A DNA stretch of 64,000 nt from positions 34,905 through 98,904 of the forward strand of contig CAYUST010000003.1 of NCBI GenBank assembly GCA_964447535.1, read 5' to 3'. The position numbers and the translations under genes were made by a program. The notes beneath the pieces are model-generated. The model searched no databases. It worked only from the letters and a program-made list of their open reading frames with translations, and was not told the origin of the DNA. Positions 54,370 to 64,000 of the stretch are shown here, piece by piece. This stretch comes from CAYUST01 sp964447535. GTDB taxonomy: Bacteria; Patescibacteriota; Gracilibacteria; Absconditabacterales; Absconditicoccaceae. The stretch's first letter is position 1; each line of letters starts with the position of its first letter.

Positions 54370-54645
54370 TTACATAGTTGGTAATTGTCGCATACGTTTT
54401 TTTGCATACCATTCACCGACACTGATGCCTAAGAGTACTCCGACAAACCCGAGGCCGAACTCATACCAACTTGTCACAGTAGCAAAAGGGTTTAGGCTTG
54501 TAAAACCTTGATTATACACAAGCAAGAGCAATGTGGTTATCACTACCAAATACACCACAAATTTGTATCTCGCATATCTGGTCGTCACATATCCATAGAC
54601 GAATCCGATACCGAACGACATAATAAAGAACAACAACATTTCCAT
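54370..54645 (-). CDS. Small three-helix membrane protein
   Basis: 91 aa. Hydrophobic helices: LLFFIMSFGIGFVYGYV, FVVYLVVITTLLLLVY and FGLGFVGVLLGISVGEWY. The tail is basic (AKKRMRQLP). No TGA codons. No family known. Terminator downstream, so probably a real single gene. Confidence 0.55.
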   Translation of the reverse strand: MEMLLFFIMSFGIGFVYGYVTTRYARYKFVVYLVVITTLLLLVYNQGFTSLNPFATVTSWYEFGLGFVGVLLGISVGEWYAKKRMRQLPTM

Positions 54646-54739
54646 AGGCTACTAATTTTTTGTGTTTATGAATTTGAATTACTGCTCTTTTGTACACTTG
54701 CTACATACTATAGCAAGATGATTTTACGTCCCCTTTGGG

Positions 54740-55198
54740 CTACGTTTTGGCGGTACTCACAAGCCCAGGATTTTTTTCTGCAATCTTGAGCGTATCCACA
54801 TTGAGATCCTCAAGTTTCTTGATTCTAATACAACTTTTGCCAACGCTCACGTTGCCTAGCTCTTTGGCATATTTCTCTGCGAGATATGTATTTCCGTCTA
54901 GAGCGCATACATAGATGCTTATATAGTTCTTTTGATTCGCTAGGGCAACCACGGGTCGTTCTTTTGGTTGCTTTTTGGAATCGAGATACGGGAACGAACC
55001 ATACCCGAGCATATTGCAAGCAAAATGTGCCTTGAGACTCGGTACTGTTTTTTGAATAAAGTCGTGCAGGAAACGCATAGCTTTCTGGCGATCTGCTGGC
55101 ACGTTGGCAAGATACTCTTCTACTGATTGAGCGGTGTTTTTGGCAAACATATTCATGAGGGTATGGTTGATGCTATTTTCTAAAACACGATACTTCAT
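54740..55198 (-). CDS. DUF1801/YdhG-like protein
   Basis: 152 aa with DUF1801 features: SVEEYLANVPADRQKAMRFL, then GYGSFPYL and NYISIYVCALDGN. The family is small alpha/beta proteins of unknown role, sometimes linked to stress. No TGA is used. Start ATG 55198 keeps 16 extra residues; ATG 55150 (MFAKNTAQSVEEYL) agrees better with typical family starts. Confidence 0.75.
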   Translation of the reverse strand: MKYRVLENSINHTLMNMFAKNTAQSVEEYLANVPADRQKAMRFLHDFIQKTVPSLKAHFACNMLGYGSFPYLDSKKQPKERPVVALANQKNYISIYVCALDGNTYLAEKYAKELGNVSVGKSCIRIKKLEDLNVDTLKIAEKNPGLVSTAKT

Positions 55199-55321
55199 AC
55201 TTTGCGTAAAACAGCATTCTTCTATTTAATAATGTCTCGATTATTAAGATAATAACTTACCTCATAAGCCTTAGTTCAAAGAAAAATATTTTTACCTCTT
55301 TTCTTAATATTTACTCTATAT

Positions 55322-55879
55322 CTAGTATTGTTCAGTATATGCTAGTATTCCCCGTCATAGTAGCACCTTTTCAATAAGCGTAGGATCATATGAATGAGTA
55401 TTACCAGGATATATATATACTCTTTCCTTGTTGCTTATACCAGATTCATATACATAAGGAATAATTTCCTGTATACCAGATTGAGGATCGTTATCTTGAT
55501 TTATAAAATAGGCATTTTTTATAGATAATTTTTTAAATTTTTCCCAAAACTCAAAACCATATTCTTCTCTTACAAAAGCTAGTGGTAGTCATACACATAC
55601 CAATGTATCTATAGTAATATTTTGGTGCTCTATACAATCTAATGCTAGATAACACCCAATTGACTTTGCTATAACTACCCAGTTATCATTTTCGGTTTTT
55701 TTCATGCTCTCAATGGCTTTTCTTTCGTATTCAATATCAATATTTCCATTTGTCATATCTCGGTGCTTGTAGCATTGCCAAGTGTATAATCCATATTGGC
55801 TTAATTTACTTGCCATATGTATACACCATTCTTTGTTTGATATATGGTTACCACCCAAGATTATTTTATGATCTGTCAT
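55322..55879 (-). CDS. Alpha/beta-hydrolase-like protein
   Basis: 185 aa from ATG 55879, with TGA at 55589 as Gly. The nucleophile-elbow context is VVIAKSIGCYLALDCIE (A-x-S-x-G in place of G-x-S-x-G), preceded by a strand in the right place, and the C-terminal part has YPGNTHSYDP where the catalytic His may lie. Very AT-rich. Weak to moderate support for the fold; substrate unknown. Confidence 0.55.
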
Positions 55880-56177
55880 GGATATAGATATGTTTATTAA
55901 ATAATTATAAACGTGTGAATCTCGTAATGAGAGTCTATTTATTTTAAACACCAATGCAATATCCAAAAAACCTGGATATTAAAATCCAATTAAATTTTCT
56001 GAGTTGTCCACAAGTAGCTAAGGAAAAAGCAAATTCTTATTATTCCTCAGTTAAACTCTCAGTAAATAAACTCAAGTAAAAATGTCAGTGAGTTCTCGAA
56101 GCTAAAATTTTCTCCACCTTACATTCTCCCTCCAACTCACTATACTCTCCTCGTTCCCTTTTATTGTTTACCTTGTT
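55880..56177. other. AT-rich intergenic region
   Basis: About 300 bases between divergent genes. It contains hairpin AATATCC/GGATATT (~55960-55982) and otherwise simple AT-rich sequence with promoter-like boxes. No RNA or ORF supported. Confidence 0.35.
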
Positions 56178-57196
56178 ATGAAATATTTTTCTCTGGTGTG
56201 TATAAGCGTTTTGATGATGAGTACAGTGCCCGTGGTGAATGCAGCTCCTGCGTTTCAGGATGCGATTGGGCATCACTACCAAAGTAGTATAGAATTTTTG
56301 CATGCGCGTGATATAGTCCAAGGATTTCCTGATGGGAGCTTCGGTCCAGATCGTGGCATTACGCGTGCAGAGATGCTGAAGATTATCTTGGGAGCGACCG
56401 AGGCGAAGATAGGCACACGTACTGACTGTTTCACGGATGTCAAAGATGAACGATATGCAAACTATGTCTGCTATGCCAAAGCTAAAGATATCATCAAAGG
56501 CTATGGGGATGGAAGTTTCAAGCCTGATGCACAAGTCACCATTGCTGAAGGTCTCAAGATGGCCTTGGGAAGTTTCAATGCGGACGTAGAAGAAGGTGAT
56601 GGTCATCGTTGGTATGAACCATTTGTAGATTTCGTCCATGACAACAATATGTTTTCAAAGTATGCGATCTATCCCTGAGCTATCATGCTCCGTGGACAGA
56701 TGGCCTACCTCGTTCATCAACTTGTTTTGGAAAAAGAAGGCAAACTGAAATTTACGGGCGTGCGTGACAATCCAACCTTGGGGTGTGAAAACACGCCTCC
56801 CAAAAATGCTCCGTCCTCGTCAATGGTATGATGACTTCAGCGTAACTACATCACCGTCCTGCCGAAAAACTACGACAAAAATAAAACCTATCCGCTGATC
56901 ATTGCCTTCCACGGACGTACCAATCCCAATACGATGGTGCGTAGTTATTACAAAATTGAAAGAGAGGCAGACGGCGAAGCCTTTATTGTCTACCCTGCAG
57001 GTCTCCCCGAAGAGTGACCAACCCGCAACCGAAGTAGTCCAGGCGACAAGACCACTGAGCTCAGAGATTTTGCTCTCTTTGATACGATTGTCCAAGAGTT
57101 TTCAAACAACTACTGTATAGACGCAGATGAAATATATGTCGTTGGCCATTCGCTCGGTGCGTGGTTTACCAATACGTTGGCGTGTGCACGCGGTGA
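56178..57196 (+). CDS. Secreted SLH-domain esterase (3' end in gap)
   Basis: A signal peptide (LVCISVLMMSTVPVVNA) is followed by two SLH-type units (EFLHARDIVQGFPDGSFGPD with RAEMLKIIL; CYAKAKDIIKGYGDGSFKPD with IAEGLKMAL) and, after a TGA-Gly linker, an alpha/beta-hydrolase domain of the PHB-depolymerase/feruloyl-esterase type: YPLIIAFHGRTN (oxyanion), then YVVGHSLGAWFTNTLACA with catalytic Ser. The Asp and His are in the gap. SLH units would tether it to the cell surface. The gene runs into the N gap. Confidence 0.85.
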
Positions 57197-57296
57197 NNNN
57201 NNNNNNNNNNNNNNNNNNNNNNNNNNNNNNNNNNNNNNNNNNNNNNNNNNNNNNNNNNNNNNNNNNNNNNNNNNNNNNNNNNNNNNNNNNNNNNNN
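57197..57296. other. Assembly gap (100 N)
   Basis: 100-N scaffold join that cuts the esterase C-terminus. The ~106 bases after it before the next gene contain no clear coding sequence. Confidence 0.99.
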
Positions 57297-57402
57297 TTTT
57301 TGACAGGACTGAGATAAGGAAAGATACCTAAGACAAAAAAAGACTTGCAGGTTGTGACGACAAAACTAAGATATAGGCAACTCTTTTACACACTGTAACA
57401 CT

Positions 57403-57885
57403 ATGAAACGATTAGAAAAAGCCAAATCATTCTTCCAAAAAACTACCTCTCCGTTGATAACTACCTTTTTGATTACCAAAGAGTTTACGAAAGACGATAT
57501 GCATATCACTGGTAATCTCGAACTGTTGGCAAGAGAAGAAATGCATATCACACATGTTTCATGTCGCATAGTGGAGCTCTTCGAACAATCATTCAACAAT
57601 GCAACACAGTTGCAATCTTATGATTTAGGAGGGAAAGACGACGAGACGGATATCACGCTGACGCCTCTACTTCCCTATTCGCTTGAGATCAACTGTCCCG
57701 TGGATTTTGGCAAAAGCACCTTGGCGGTTGAGAAAGTATACTCGGGCGATATGGCACTTCTCAACAAGTCCTCAGACAAGGCAAAAAAGGCTGAAACAAA
57801 CTTCAAAATCATCATGACGATCACCAGTCCAAGCCTCAAAAAGCCCCTCGAAGTTTCCCATAGCCTGTCCGTTGCTAACCATTAG
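57403..57885 (+). CDS. Hypothetical 160-aa protein
   Basis: No signal peptide. Beta-rich segments (ITTFLITKEFTKDDMHITGNLELL; MHITHVSCRIVEL; NFKIIMTITSPSL) separate polar loops. The pattern is faintly like arrestin-fold sporulation-control (Spo0M) proteins. No TGA is used. Not enough to assign a function. Confidence 0.5.
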   Translation: MKRLEKAKSFFQKTTSPLITTFLITKEFTKDDMHITGNLELLAREEMHITHVSCRIVELFEQSFNNATQLQSYDLGGKDDETDITLTPLLPYSLEINCPVDFGKSTLAVEKVYSGDMALLNKSSDKAKKAETNFKIIMTITSPSLKKPLEVSHSLSVANH

Positions 57886-58168
57886 TTAGCGGATAATGCA
57901 TGGTCCTCACCATGAGAATAACTCCCTACTATATCATCATCACCTTATTTGTCAAAATCATGTAAGACCAGTCATCAACTGGGGTTTAGTATTGTGCGCA
58001 CACATAAAATGAACATCTTCTCGCTTCTCCATTTCACAGAAACTGGGTTCTAAACAGGCAAAATACACGCTTGGAGGAAAGATTGCACTTGCAATCTTAA
58101 GAATAAAACATACATTGACCATGTTACTATTACTTGGTAACGAATTTATTCATTATTTCATCGTCCTC

Positions 58169-58483
58169 ATGGAAAACATTGAAACAAACAAATTGTTCGT
58201 AGGTAACTTGCACTGGCATGTTAAGTGGCAAGACCTCAAAGAATTCTTCTCACAATGGGGTGAGGTTGAGTACGCTACTGTTTCTATCAACAGAGACACC
58301 AAAAGAAGTAGAGGTTTTGGTTTCGTAACCTTCACCAACGCTGCTGATGCTGCTAAAGCTAAAGCTGAAGCTAACGAACAAGAACTTTCTGGAAGACCTA
58401 TCTATGTAGACTTCGCTCGTGCTAGAGAAGAAGGTGCAGAAGGTGGAGCTCCAAAACACACTGAACACAACGACGAAGAATAA
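58169..58483 (+). CDS. RNA-binding protein with RRM domain
   Basis: 104-aa single RRM: RNP-2 KLFVGNLHW, RNP-1 RGFGFVTF, then SGRPIYVDFARA and an acidic Gly-rich tail. All eight Gly are GGN. Codons look selected (AAC, TTC, GCT), suggesting high expression, as for cold-shock-like RRM proteins in CPR and cyanobacteria. ATG 58169 is chosen because 18 residues upstream of it are hydrophobic junk. A perfect terminator follows. Confidence 0.93.
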   Translation: MENIETNKLFVGNLHWHVKWQDLKEFFSQWGEVEYATVSINRDTKRSRGFGFVTFTNAADAAKAKAEANEQELSGRPIYVDFARAREEGAEGGAPKHTEHNDEE

Positions 58484-58507
58484 TCACTATTTGATTATAT
58501 ATACAAC

Positions 58508-58541
58508 GAAAAAAGACCACAGGATTGTGGTCTTTTTTCGT
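58508..58541 (+). terminator. Rho-independent terminator
   Basis: Perfect stem AAAAAAGACCAC-AGGATT-GTGGTCTTTTTT after the RRM gene; also usable in the other direction. Confidence 0.9.
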
Positions 58542-58555
58542 ATAAGGAACTACTT

Positions 58556-59140
58556 CTACATATAGAAGGCATCCGAAGCATCCAAGCTTGCTCCACTCTG
58601 CCCAGAAATAGCTGCCAGATCAGGTATTGCACTTCAAGGTGCTACTTCTGATTTTGCTTTGCTCGGTGGGCGATAGGCAAGTTTCTTTTTGCAGGGACTG
58701 AGGCTGAGTAATTTTTCTTTGGCCGCATCATTGAGTGCGCCAGCATATCTACGTTGATTGGGAACGATAAGTGCACCCAATTTTTTCTGTTCATATAAAT
58801 ATCTAACTAAACACACGAAGTCCCCATCACCCGTGAGTAAGATCGCTTGATCATAGTTGGGGAGATCTATCATGGACTGCAAAACGAGTTCGGCATCGAT
58901 ATTTCCTTTGGTGGTTCCCCCACGTACCGTGACCGGTTTGAAGATCAACTCATAGCCCAACTGACGAAAGAACGCATACATCGGTTCATAGGTCTTGAGA
59001 TACCCCATAAACATATATGCCTTGGTCACGCCATGCTCTTCACGTAGCCATGCTATCAACTTGCCTCGATCTATTTTCCACCCCTGTTTTTGGACAGAGA
59101 TATTCACATTTTCATTATCGATGAAAGCGTAGTTATTCAT
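58556..59140 (-). CDS. NYN-domain (LabA/DUF88-like) protein
   Basis: 194 aa of NYN/PIN-like nuclease fold: YAFIDNENVNISVQKQGW (Asp), NIDAELVLQSMIDLPNY (Asp), ILLTGDGDFVCLVRYL (Asp). These are the acidic cluster of NYN RNases. The C-terminal tail is Lys-rich and ends after TGA-Gly (58634). It possibly processes RNA. ATG 59140 gives MNNYAFIDNENV, typical of the family. Confidence 0.9.
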
Positions 59141-59160
59141 AGGGAGGCGAAAGAACAAAA

Positions 59161-61767
59161 CTAGGACGTGATCTCCAATGTATGACCTGTTGCGCTAGGT
59201 TGGATCACCAGTTGCTGTCCTGACTGAACTCTACCCGAAAGCAACTCCAAAGCAAGCATATCTATAACATAACGCTGAAGCGCTCTTTTGAGAGGTCTTG
59301 CACCGTAGATAGGATCTCGTCACACACGCGCGAGGAAATCTATAGCTGCTGGTGTAAGTGTGAGGGAAATATCATGTTGTTGTTTGAGCATCTGAGCAAT
59401 ACGCGTTAGTTGGATAGTGATAATTTGCGACAACATCTGTTGGTTGAGACCATGGAAGATAATAATATCATCGAGTCTATTGAGCAATTCTGGTTTGAAA
59501 TGGTGTGCAAGTTCTGTTTGGAGACGTTGTTCGAGGGCGGTATCTATATCTCCCTCTGGATGAGATTTGAGGTAATCCAAAATATGTTCTGCTCAGATAT
59601 TTGAGGTCATGATGACGATTGCATTTTTTGCAGAAACCGTCCTGCCCTTGCTGTCCGTGATATGTCCTTCATCCAAAAGTTGTAAGAACACATGGAACAC
59701 CTCAGGATGCGCCTTCTCTACTTCATCGAACAAGAGTATCGTATAGGGTCTTCTTCTGAGGGCTTCCGTCAATTGGCCGCCTTCGTCATGTCATACATAG
59801 CCTGGAGGCGAACCAATCAATCTAGCTACACTATGTCTCTCACCATACTCTGACATATCGATACGAATCATTGCCTTTTCATCATTGAACATGATTTGTG
59901 CGAGTGCTTTGGCGAGCTCTGTTTTACCTACACCAGTTGGTCACAAAAACAAAAAACTACCAATGGGACGATTTGCATCTTGGAGTCCTGCTCTCGCGCG
60001 TCTAATAGCTTGAGCTACTGCAGAGATTGCTTTCTCTTGTCCGATGACACGTTCATGCAGGAGTGCTTCGAGATGCAATAATTTTTCCATTTCTGATTCT
60101 ACCAATTTACTAACCGGAATACCCGTCCATTTACTGACTATTGCTGCAACATCTTCTGCATCTACACGATCTTTGACTACCAATGTTCCGCTTTGCTTTG
60201 CTTCATCGAGTTCACTTTCCAACTGCTCTGCTTCCTTTTGCAAAGCAGGAATTTTGGCATGACGAATTTCAGCCACCTTGTTGTAGTCCGTGAGTTGCTC
60301 AGCACGAGTTGCTTCGTGCTCGAGTTGTTGGATGTCACGTTTGATCTCTTTGGCTTTCGTCAACAGATTTCTATCATGCTCCCAAGCCGATTTTGCTACC
60401 AGTAATTGGTCTTTCAAATCGACCAACTCTTTTTCTATCGCTTCGATTCTTTCTGAAGTTTTTTTCGTTTTTTTCTCCATTGCGAGAGCCTGTTTTTCTA
60501 CCTCACGTGTACGAATTTGTTTATCTAATAGAACGACTGTCTCAGGAGCAGAACTGATGCCCATTTTGACACGCGCTGCTGCTTCATCGAGCAAATCTAT
60601 AGCTTTGTCTGGCAACTTGCGATCTACAATATATTTGGTACTGAGTTGTACCGCAGCGATCACCGCATCATCTACAATTTTCACTCCATGATGAGTTTCA
60701 TAACGATCTTTGATCCCTCTCATAATCGCAAGCGTATCTTCTTGTGACGGTTCACTCACCATGACGGGCTGGAATCTACGTTCGAGTGCAGGATCTTTCT
60801 CAATATATTGACGATATTCATTGATGGTTGTTGCACCGATCACACGGATTTGTCCACGGGCAAGTGCTGGTTTAATCATGTTTCCCATATCGATCGCACC
60901 TTCCGCTTTGCCAGCACCAACTATCATATGCACCTCATCCACGAACAGGATGACGCGCCCCTCTGCCTGCTCGAGTTCATGCAACACTGCTTTGAGACGC
61001 TCTTCAAACTCTCCTCTATATTTTGCTCCTGCCATCATAGCACCGAGATCGAGCTCGATGATTTGTTTGTCGAGAAGTATGTCTGGTACAGTTCACGCGA
61101 TGATGAGCTGTGCCAATCATTCGACAATTGCTGTTTTCCCGACTCCTGGATCACCTATGAGAACAGGATTATTTTTGGTACGACGAGACAAGATTTGCAT
61201 AGTACGCCTCATCTCTTCCTCTCTTCATATAATTGGGTCCAGTTTTCATTCAGCTGCGAGTGCTGTAATATCTTTACCATATTTTGCTAATGCATCAAAT
61301 GTGCTTTCTGGATCAGGTGAGGTGATAGATTTTCCTTTTCTCAGAGAACTAATCATTTCTTGAGCAAGCGATACGGTAATACCATAACGATCAAACAACG
61401 ATGAAAGTTCTCCCGGATGGGAAATAATTCACAAAAATAGATGTTCAGTGCTCACATAACTATCCCCCATTTGAGTGGCAAAACGTCCTGCAGCGACGAC
61501 CGCTTGTTGGAGTTCTTGCGAAATAGTCAGTTGATATGAACCAGCAAGTTTGCTATGTTTGTCTCGGAGCACCTCCAGATCAAGGGCGAATCATTTTTTG
61601 TTATCTACTAAACGATTGATCAACATGGGCACAAAACCATCTTTTTGCTCGAGCATTGCTCAGAGCAGATGCAGGGGTTCCACTTGTGCGTGTGATCCTT
61701 GTGTGGCTTTTTCTTGGGCATTTTGCAGTGCCTCACCTGCTTTGGTCGTATAATTCTGAGATTGCAT
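59161..61767 (-). CDS. clpB: Chaperone ClpB
   Basis: ClpB disaggregates proteins with DnaK. The 868-aa product has the N-domain, NBD1 (VLIGDPGVGKTAIVEGLA; VILFVDEVHMIVGAG), a coiled-coil middle domain (EKKTKKTSERIEAIEKELVDLK) and NBD2 (FLFLGPTGVGKTELAKAL; TILLFDEVEKAHPEV; RVGRDPIYGARPLKRALQR). TGA-coded Gly occur in both Walker A regions and in RVGRD. ATG 61767 is preceded by a CIRCE-like operator. Full length and well conserved. Confidence 0.97.
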
Positions 61768-61787
61768 GGGTTGCAGTTAAGAAGTAA

Positions 61788-61814
61788 ATAGCACATACTT
61801 GTGTTTGGTGCTAT
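61788..61814 (-). promoter_or_regulatory. CIRCE-like operator (HrcA site) upstream of clpB
   Basis: ATAGCACAT-N9-TGGTGCTAT: arms keep TAGCAC..GTGCTA of the CIRCE consensus (TTAGCACTC-N9-GAGTGCTAA) with exactly nine spacer bases. It lies ~20-47 bases upstream of the clpB ATG, suggesting HrcA-controlled heat-shock expression. No hrcA is in the window. Confidence 0.7.
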
Positions 61815-61869
61815 TTTAGTAAAAATATAAAATTTTTCAAGAGTATTTGCAGATCAGCCACGCAAAGTG

Positions 61870-61897
61870 TTGACAAATACATATGTTTATATATAGT
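61870..61897 (+). promoter_or_regulatory. Near-consensus promoter of the 578-aa gene
   Basis: TTGACA (61870-61875), 16 bases, TATAGT (61892-61897). The ATG follows seven bases after the -10, so the transcript would be almost leaderless. Confidence 0.7.
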
Positions 61898-61903
61898 GCG
61901 TTT

Positions 61904-63640
61904 ATGAATACACCATCATCTCTGGAACATCTCGTTCTCAGCAAACACATCTCCTATCGCTCGTATCAGGAGGCATTGCTTGTATGTGTAGAAAAAAATA
62001 AAGAACTCCTCCTCTTGTCTGTACAAGAATGATCGGCCAAGAAAAAAATACAAAGACTTGTCCTTCGTTCATTACATAGTTTTTTTGCGCATGTTGGTCA
62101 GATGCTCTTGAGCAAAGCACTCCAAACTACTACTAACAAACAACAAATACTCCAGCAACATAAGCAGTCTCTTCTTGGTACTTTGAACGACACTTTCAAA
62201 CAACAATCACATCATGCAGTACATAATCCTACCAACGAATCGCTATCACAACTCCTCGTCACACATCAAGAAGAACTCGAATTAGCTGAAGCAATTCTTA
62301 CGGCATGAAATATAGATTATGCAGGTAAACAGTACTCCTTGCATGGTTTTTTCACCCCTACACCCGCCAATCAAGGGGTTCAAGAACAAGAAATTGATGA
62401 TACTAGATGATCAAGCATACAATATGCAGATGTGCTCAACGTACTTCGCAATATGCAAAATCCTTCGTTTCCTTGTGATTACCAATCATTATATAATCAA
62501 TGGTTCTTGGGGAAGAGGAAAAAACGTCAGGATGAGACACTCCTAGATGAACACGTAGATGGTCACATTCATATGCAAGATATCGAAATCACGGAAGAAA
62601 TTCCTGAGATTGAACTACTCCAGATAGGCAAACGTGAAAGAAATGAACATGATCCCATAGATCTCAGACGTCCTGAGAGATTTATCAGTGTCAATGCAAA
62701 ACTAAATTTACTAAGTAATGATCTCGAACATATCACCTGTATTGCCTATCGTTTCAAAACGAGTAAAGTAGTCGTACGCCTCTATCAAGTAACTGAATTG
62801 AGTAAAGTACCAGTCAACAAAACGTTGATTGTAAGTGATACGTATGGGAAAGGAACATATGTTATCGATGGCATCATACCAAGTATTGATGAACTCTGTG
62901 AAGATCCCTACTTCAACATCAACTCAGTCTACAGATCTCTCAAAAATAATCCTCGTGCAAAACTTATCAAATGGTCTGATACCAATCACCAAGGCACACT
63001 CAAACGCATCATAGACAAACTTCTCGAACCTGATCCCATTTGCATTGTCCCTCCGCTTCACCAAGAATTTATTGATCTCTTTAAATTTCAGTACCTAGAT
63101 CAAACACATAACAAAGAGTTTGATACCACCTTTTTTGATCGTCTTTTGGATCGTGAAACCTATGCCCTCTATGCACATAAATTCAATAAATATCTTGCAA
63201 AACTAGGTTATACGTATCGCCTCTCACTAGACTACACTTGGTTTCTTCAGTACTGGAAACCAGTAGGTTTTGAACAACTCAAAATGCATAGCAACTATTT
63301 GCGTTATATTTTACATGATTACACACCTGCTATAGGCGAGGATTTATGGATTTGTCTCAACGCTTATCTTGAAACAGATCCAAAGTTTTTTACAATTTTT
63401 GCCAACGCATCGCATACAGATAGACAAGCCCTGTGCAGAACTATCGGAGTAAATAATACTCGCCTCGTCAGGAGACATGGATTTATTGGAGAATATCCCG
63501 ATATGCTTGCCCAACAAATAGCACTCTCACTCCCTACGATCACTCCACAGCTGAGAAATAAATATCATCAAGTATTTGAAGCACTCTTCTCCACGAAGCT
63601 CATCGACGAAGAAAGCAAGAAACAATTGAAGAATAAGTAG
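61904..63640 (+). CDS. Hypothetical 578-aa protein
   Basis: TGAs at 62030, 62306 and 62408 (as Gly) join frames into 578 aa. It is helical, mostly charged, with no signal peptide or membrane helix. A central basic/acidic part (DVDGHIHMQDIEITEEIPEIE) precedes a region of alternating strands and helices (LEHITCIAYRFKTSKVVVRLYQV). I recognise no domain. It is next to clpB but divergent. The near-consensus promoter suggests strong expression. Confidence 0.65.
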
Positions 63641-63663
63641 CTTCTGGAACATAGAATCTGGAT

Positions 63664-63699
63664 TCTAAAATCTTAACTCTTACATCTTAATTCTTGTTT
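63664..63699. repeat. Dispersed AT-rich repeat (TTAATTCTT-type)
   Basis: Short copies of the same run (TTAACTCTTACATCTTAATTCTTG) resemble 34940-34962 (AATTAAGAATTAAGAATTAAG, opposite strand) and 4685-4711. Low complexity; likely intergenic filler repeated near gene starts. Confidence 0.35.
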
Positions 63700-64000
63700 A
63701 TGTCCCATCTTACCTTCACCTCCACCGTCCGACTCCGATCGAACAACGAAAAACCAGGTTCCTGGCACTTCGTCACGTTACCCAAACAAACAGCTGATGA
63801 AATAAAAAGCCTCCTCTCCTCTCTCCCCAAAAGAGGTCGATGATCTGTCCGTGTCGAAGCCCGCATAGGCTATATCAAACGAACAACAAGTATTTTCCCC
63901 GACAAGAAAGCTGATTCGTATCTCCTTCCTATCAAAGCAGACGTTCGTAAACCCCTTGGTATTACCGCGGGACAGGCGGTGACGGTAGAGTTGAAGATAC
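63700..64000 (+). CDS. DUF1905 domain protein (3' end outside window)
   Basis: The 100 visible residues match DUF1905: FTSTVRLRSNNEKPGSWHFV, LPKQTADEIKSLL, RGSVRVEARIG, SIFPDKKADSYLLPIKADV, ITAGQAVTVEL. One TGA-Gly lies in the GRGSVRV turn. Function of the family is unknown; these domains often pair with YdeI-like domains. Continues past 64000. Confidence 0.8.

Noticed and set aside
1..64000. CRISPR array, rRNA genes, prophage or integrase genes
   Set aside because: No regularly spaced repeats, rRNA sequence or phage/integrase proteins are visible.

Overview
The window is a stretch of chromosome from a bacterium of the Gracilibacteria/Absconditabacteria (BD1-5/SR1) group of the Patescibacteria (CPR), and it must be read with genetic code 25, where UGA is glycine. 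Read with the standard code, most long genes appear broken at in-frame TGA. Read with TGA as glycine, the pieces join, and the TGA falls on invariant glycines: HKSQG and the Walker A loop of a PIF1-like helicase, the GTGGG motif of RsmG, the KLSGEAL motif of PyrH, the LAGC lipobox of a lipoprotein, RVGRD of ClpB and PFPGPG of GuaA. TGG is used separately for Trp. All CDS coordinates below are given in code 25, with TAA or TAG as the only stops. There are two 100-base N gaps (54005-54104 and 57197-57296), so this is a draft scaffold.

Layout. 1-5600: an edge-cut membrane protein, pnp, four membrane or lipoprotein genes and a MIP18-family gene. 5600-10100: tRNA-Leu(GAG) among decayed tRNA-like fragments, a secreted Kazal-type inhibitor, a cupin protein and a large lysozyme-like protein. 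10100-13100 (minus): a sigma4/HARE-HTH regulator, ruvX and an MFS transporter. 13100-25200: recG, a WG-repeat protein and its TGA-rich partner, pilB, a PIF1-like helicase, a small SLH-like protein, rsmG and ftsK. 25300-33200: a secreted protein, an MBL-fold hydrolase, a KAP-type NTPase, an uncharacterised enzyme-like protein and a surface pair (a cysteine-rich repeat protein and a 973-aa PKD/thrombospondin-type-3 protein). 33200-38100: pyrH, dprA, an inverted-repeat element, a methyltransferase, an Hsp20-like protein, lepB, ssb and tRNA-Leu(CAA). 38100-45100: a hypothetical protein, a JAB-domain protein, a degenerate IS1595-like transposase, and the class III ribonucleotide reductase operon (nrdD, a glycyl-radical segment cut off by an in-frame TAA, nrdG) behind two NrdR-type boxes. 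45100-54300: an AsnRS-like asparagine synthetase, a PGI/PMI-type isomerase, peroxiredoxin, pyruvate kinase, a Nudix hydrolase, an IMPase-family protein, lysS, guaA and tRNA-Pro(GGG). 54300-64000: small membrane and DUF1801 proteins, an alpha/beta hydrolase, a gap-cut SLH-esterase, an RRM protein, a NYN nuclease-like protein, clpB behind a CIRCE-like operator, a 578-aa unknown and an edge-cut DUF1905 protein.

Together these suggest a small, anaerobic, surface-attached cell. It has type IV pilus and DNA-uptake parts (PilB, DprA, SSB, RecG, RuvX), oxygen-free deoxynucleotide synthesis, fragments of sugar-phosphate and lower glycolytic metabolism, and many secreted or cell-surface proteins that could meet a host cell (Kazal inhibitor, Ca2+-binding repeat protein, SLH-esterase, lysozyme-like protein). 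The least expected features are the nrdD split just before its glycyl-radical site, decayed tRNA copies beside all three tRNA genes (one interrupted by a palindrome found elsewhere in the window), and a possible leader RNA whose short ORF has a stop only in the standard code.
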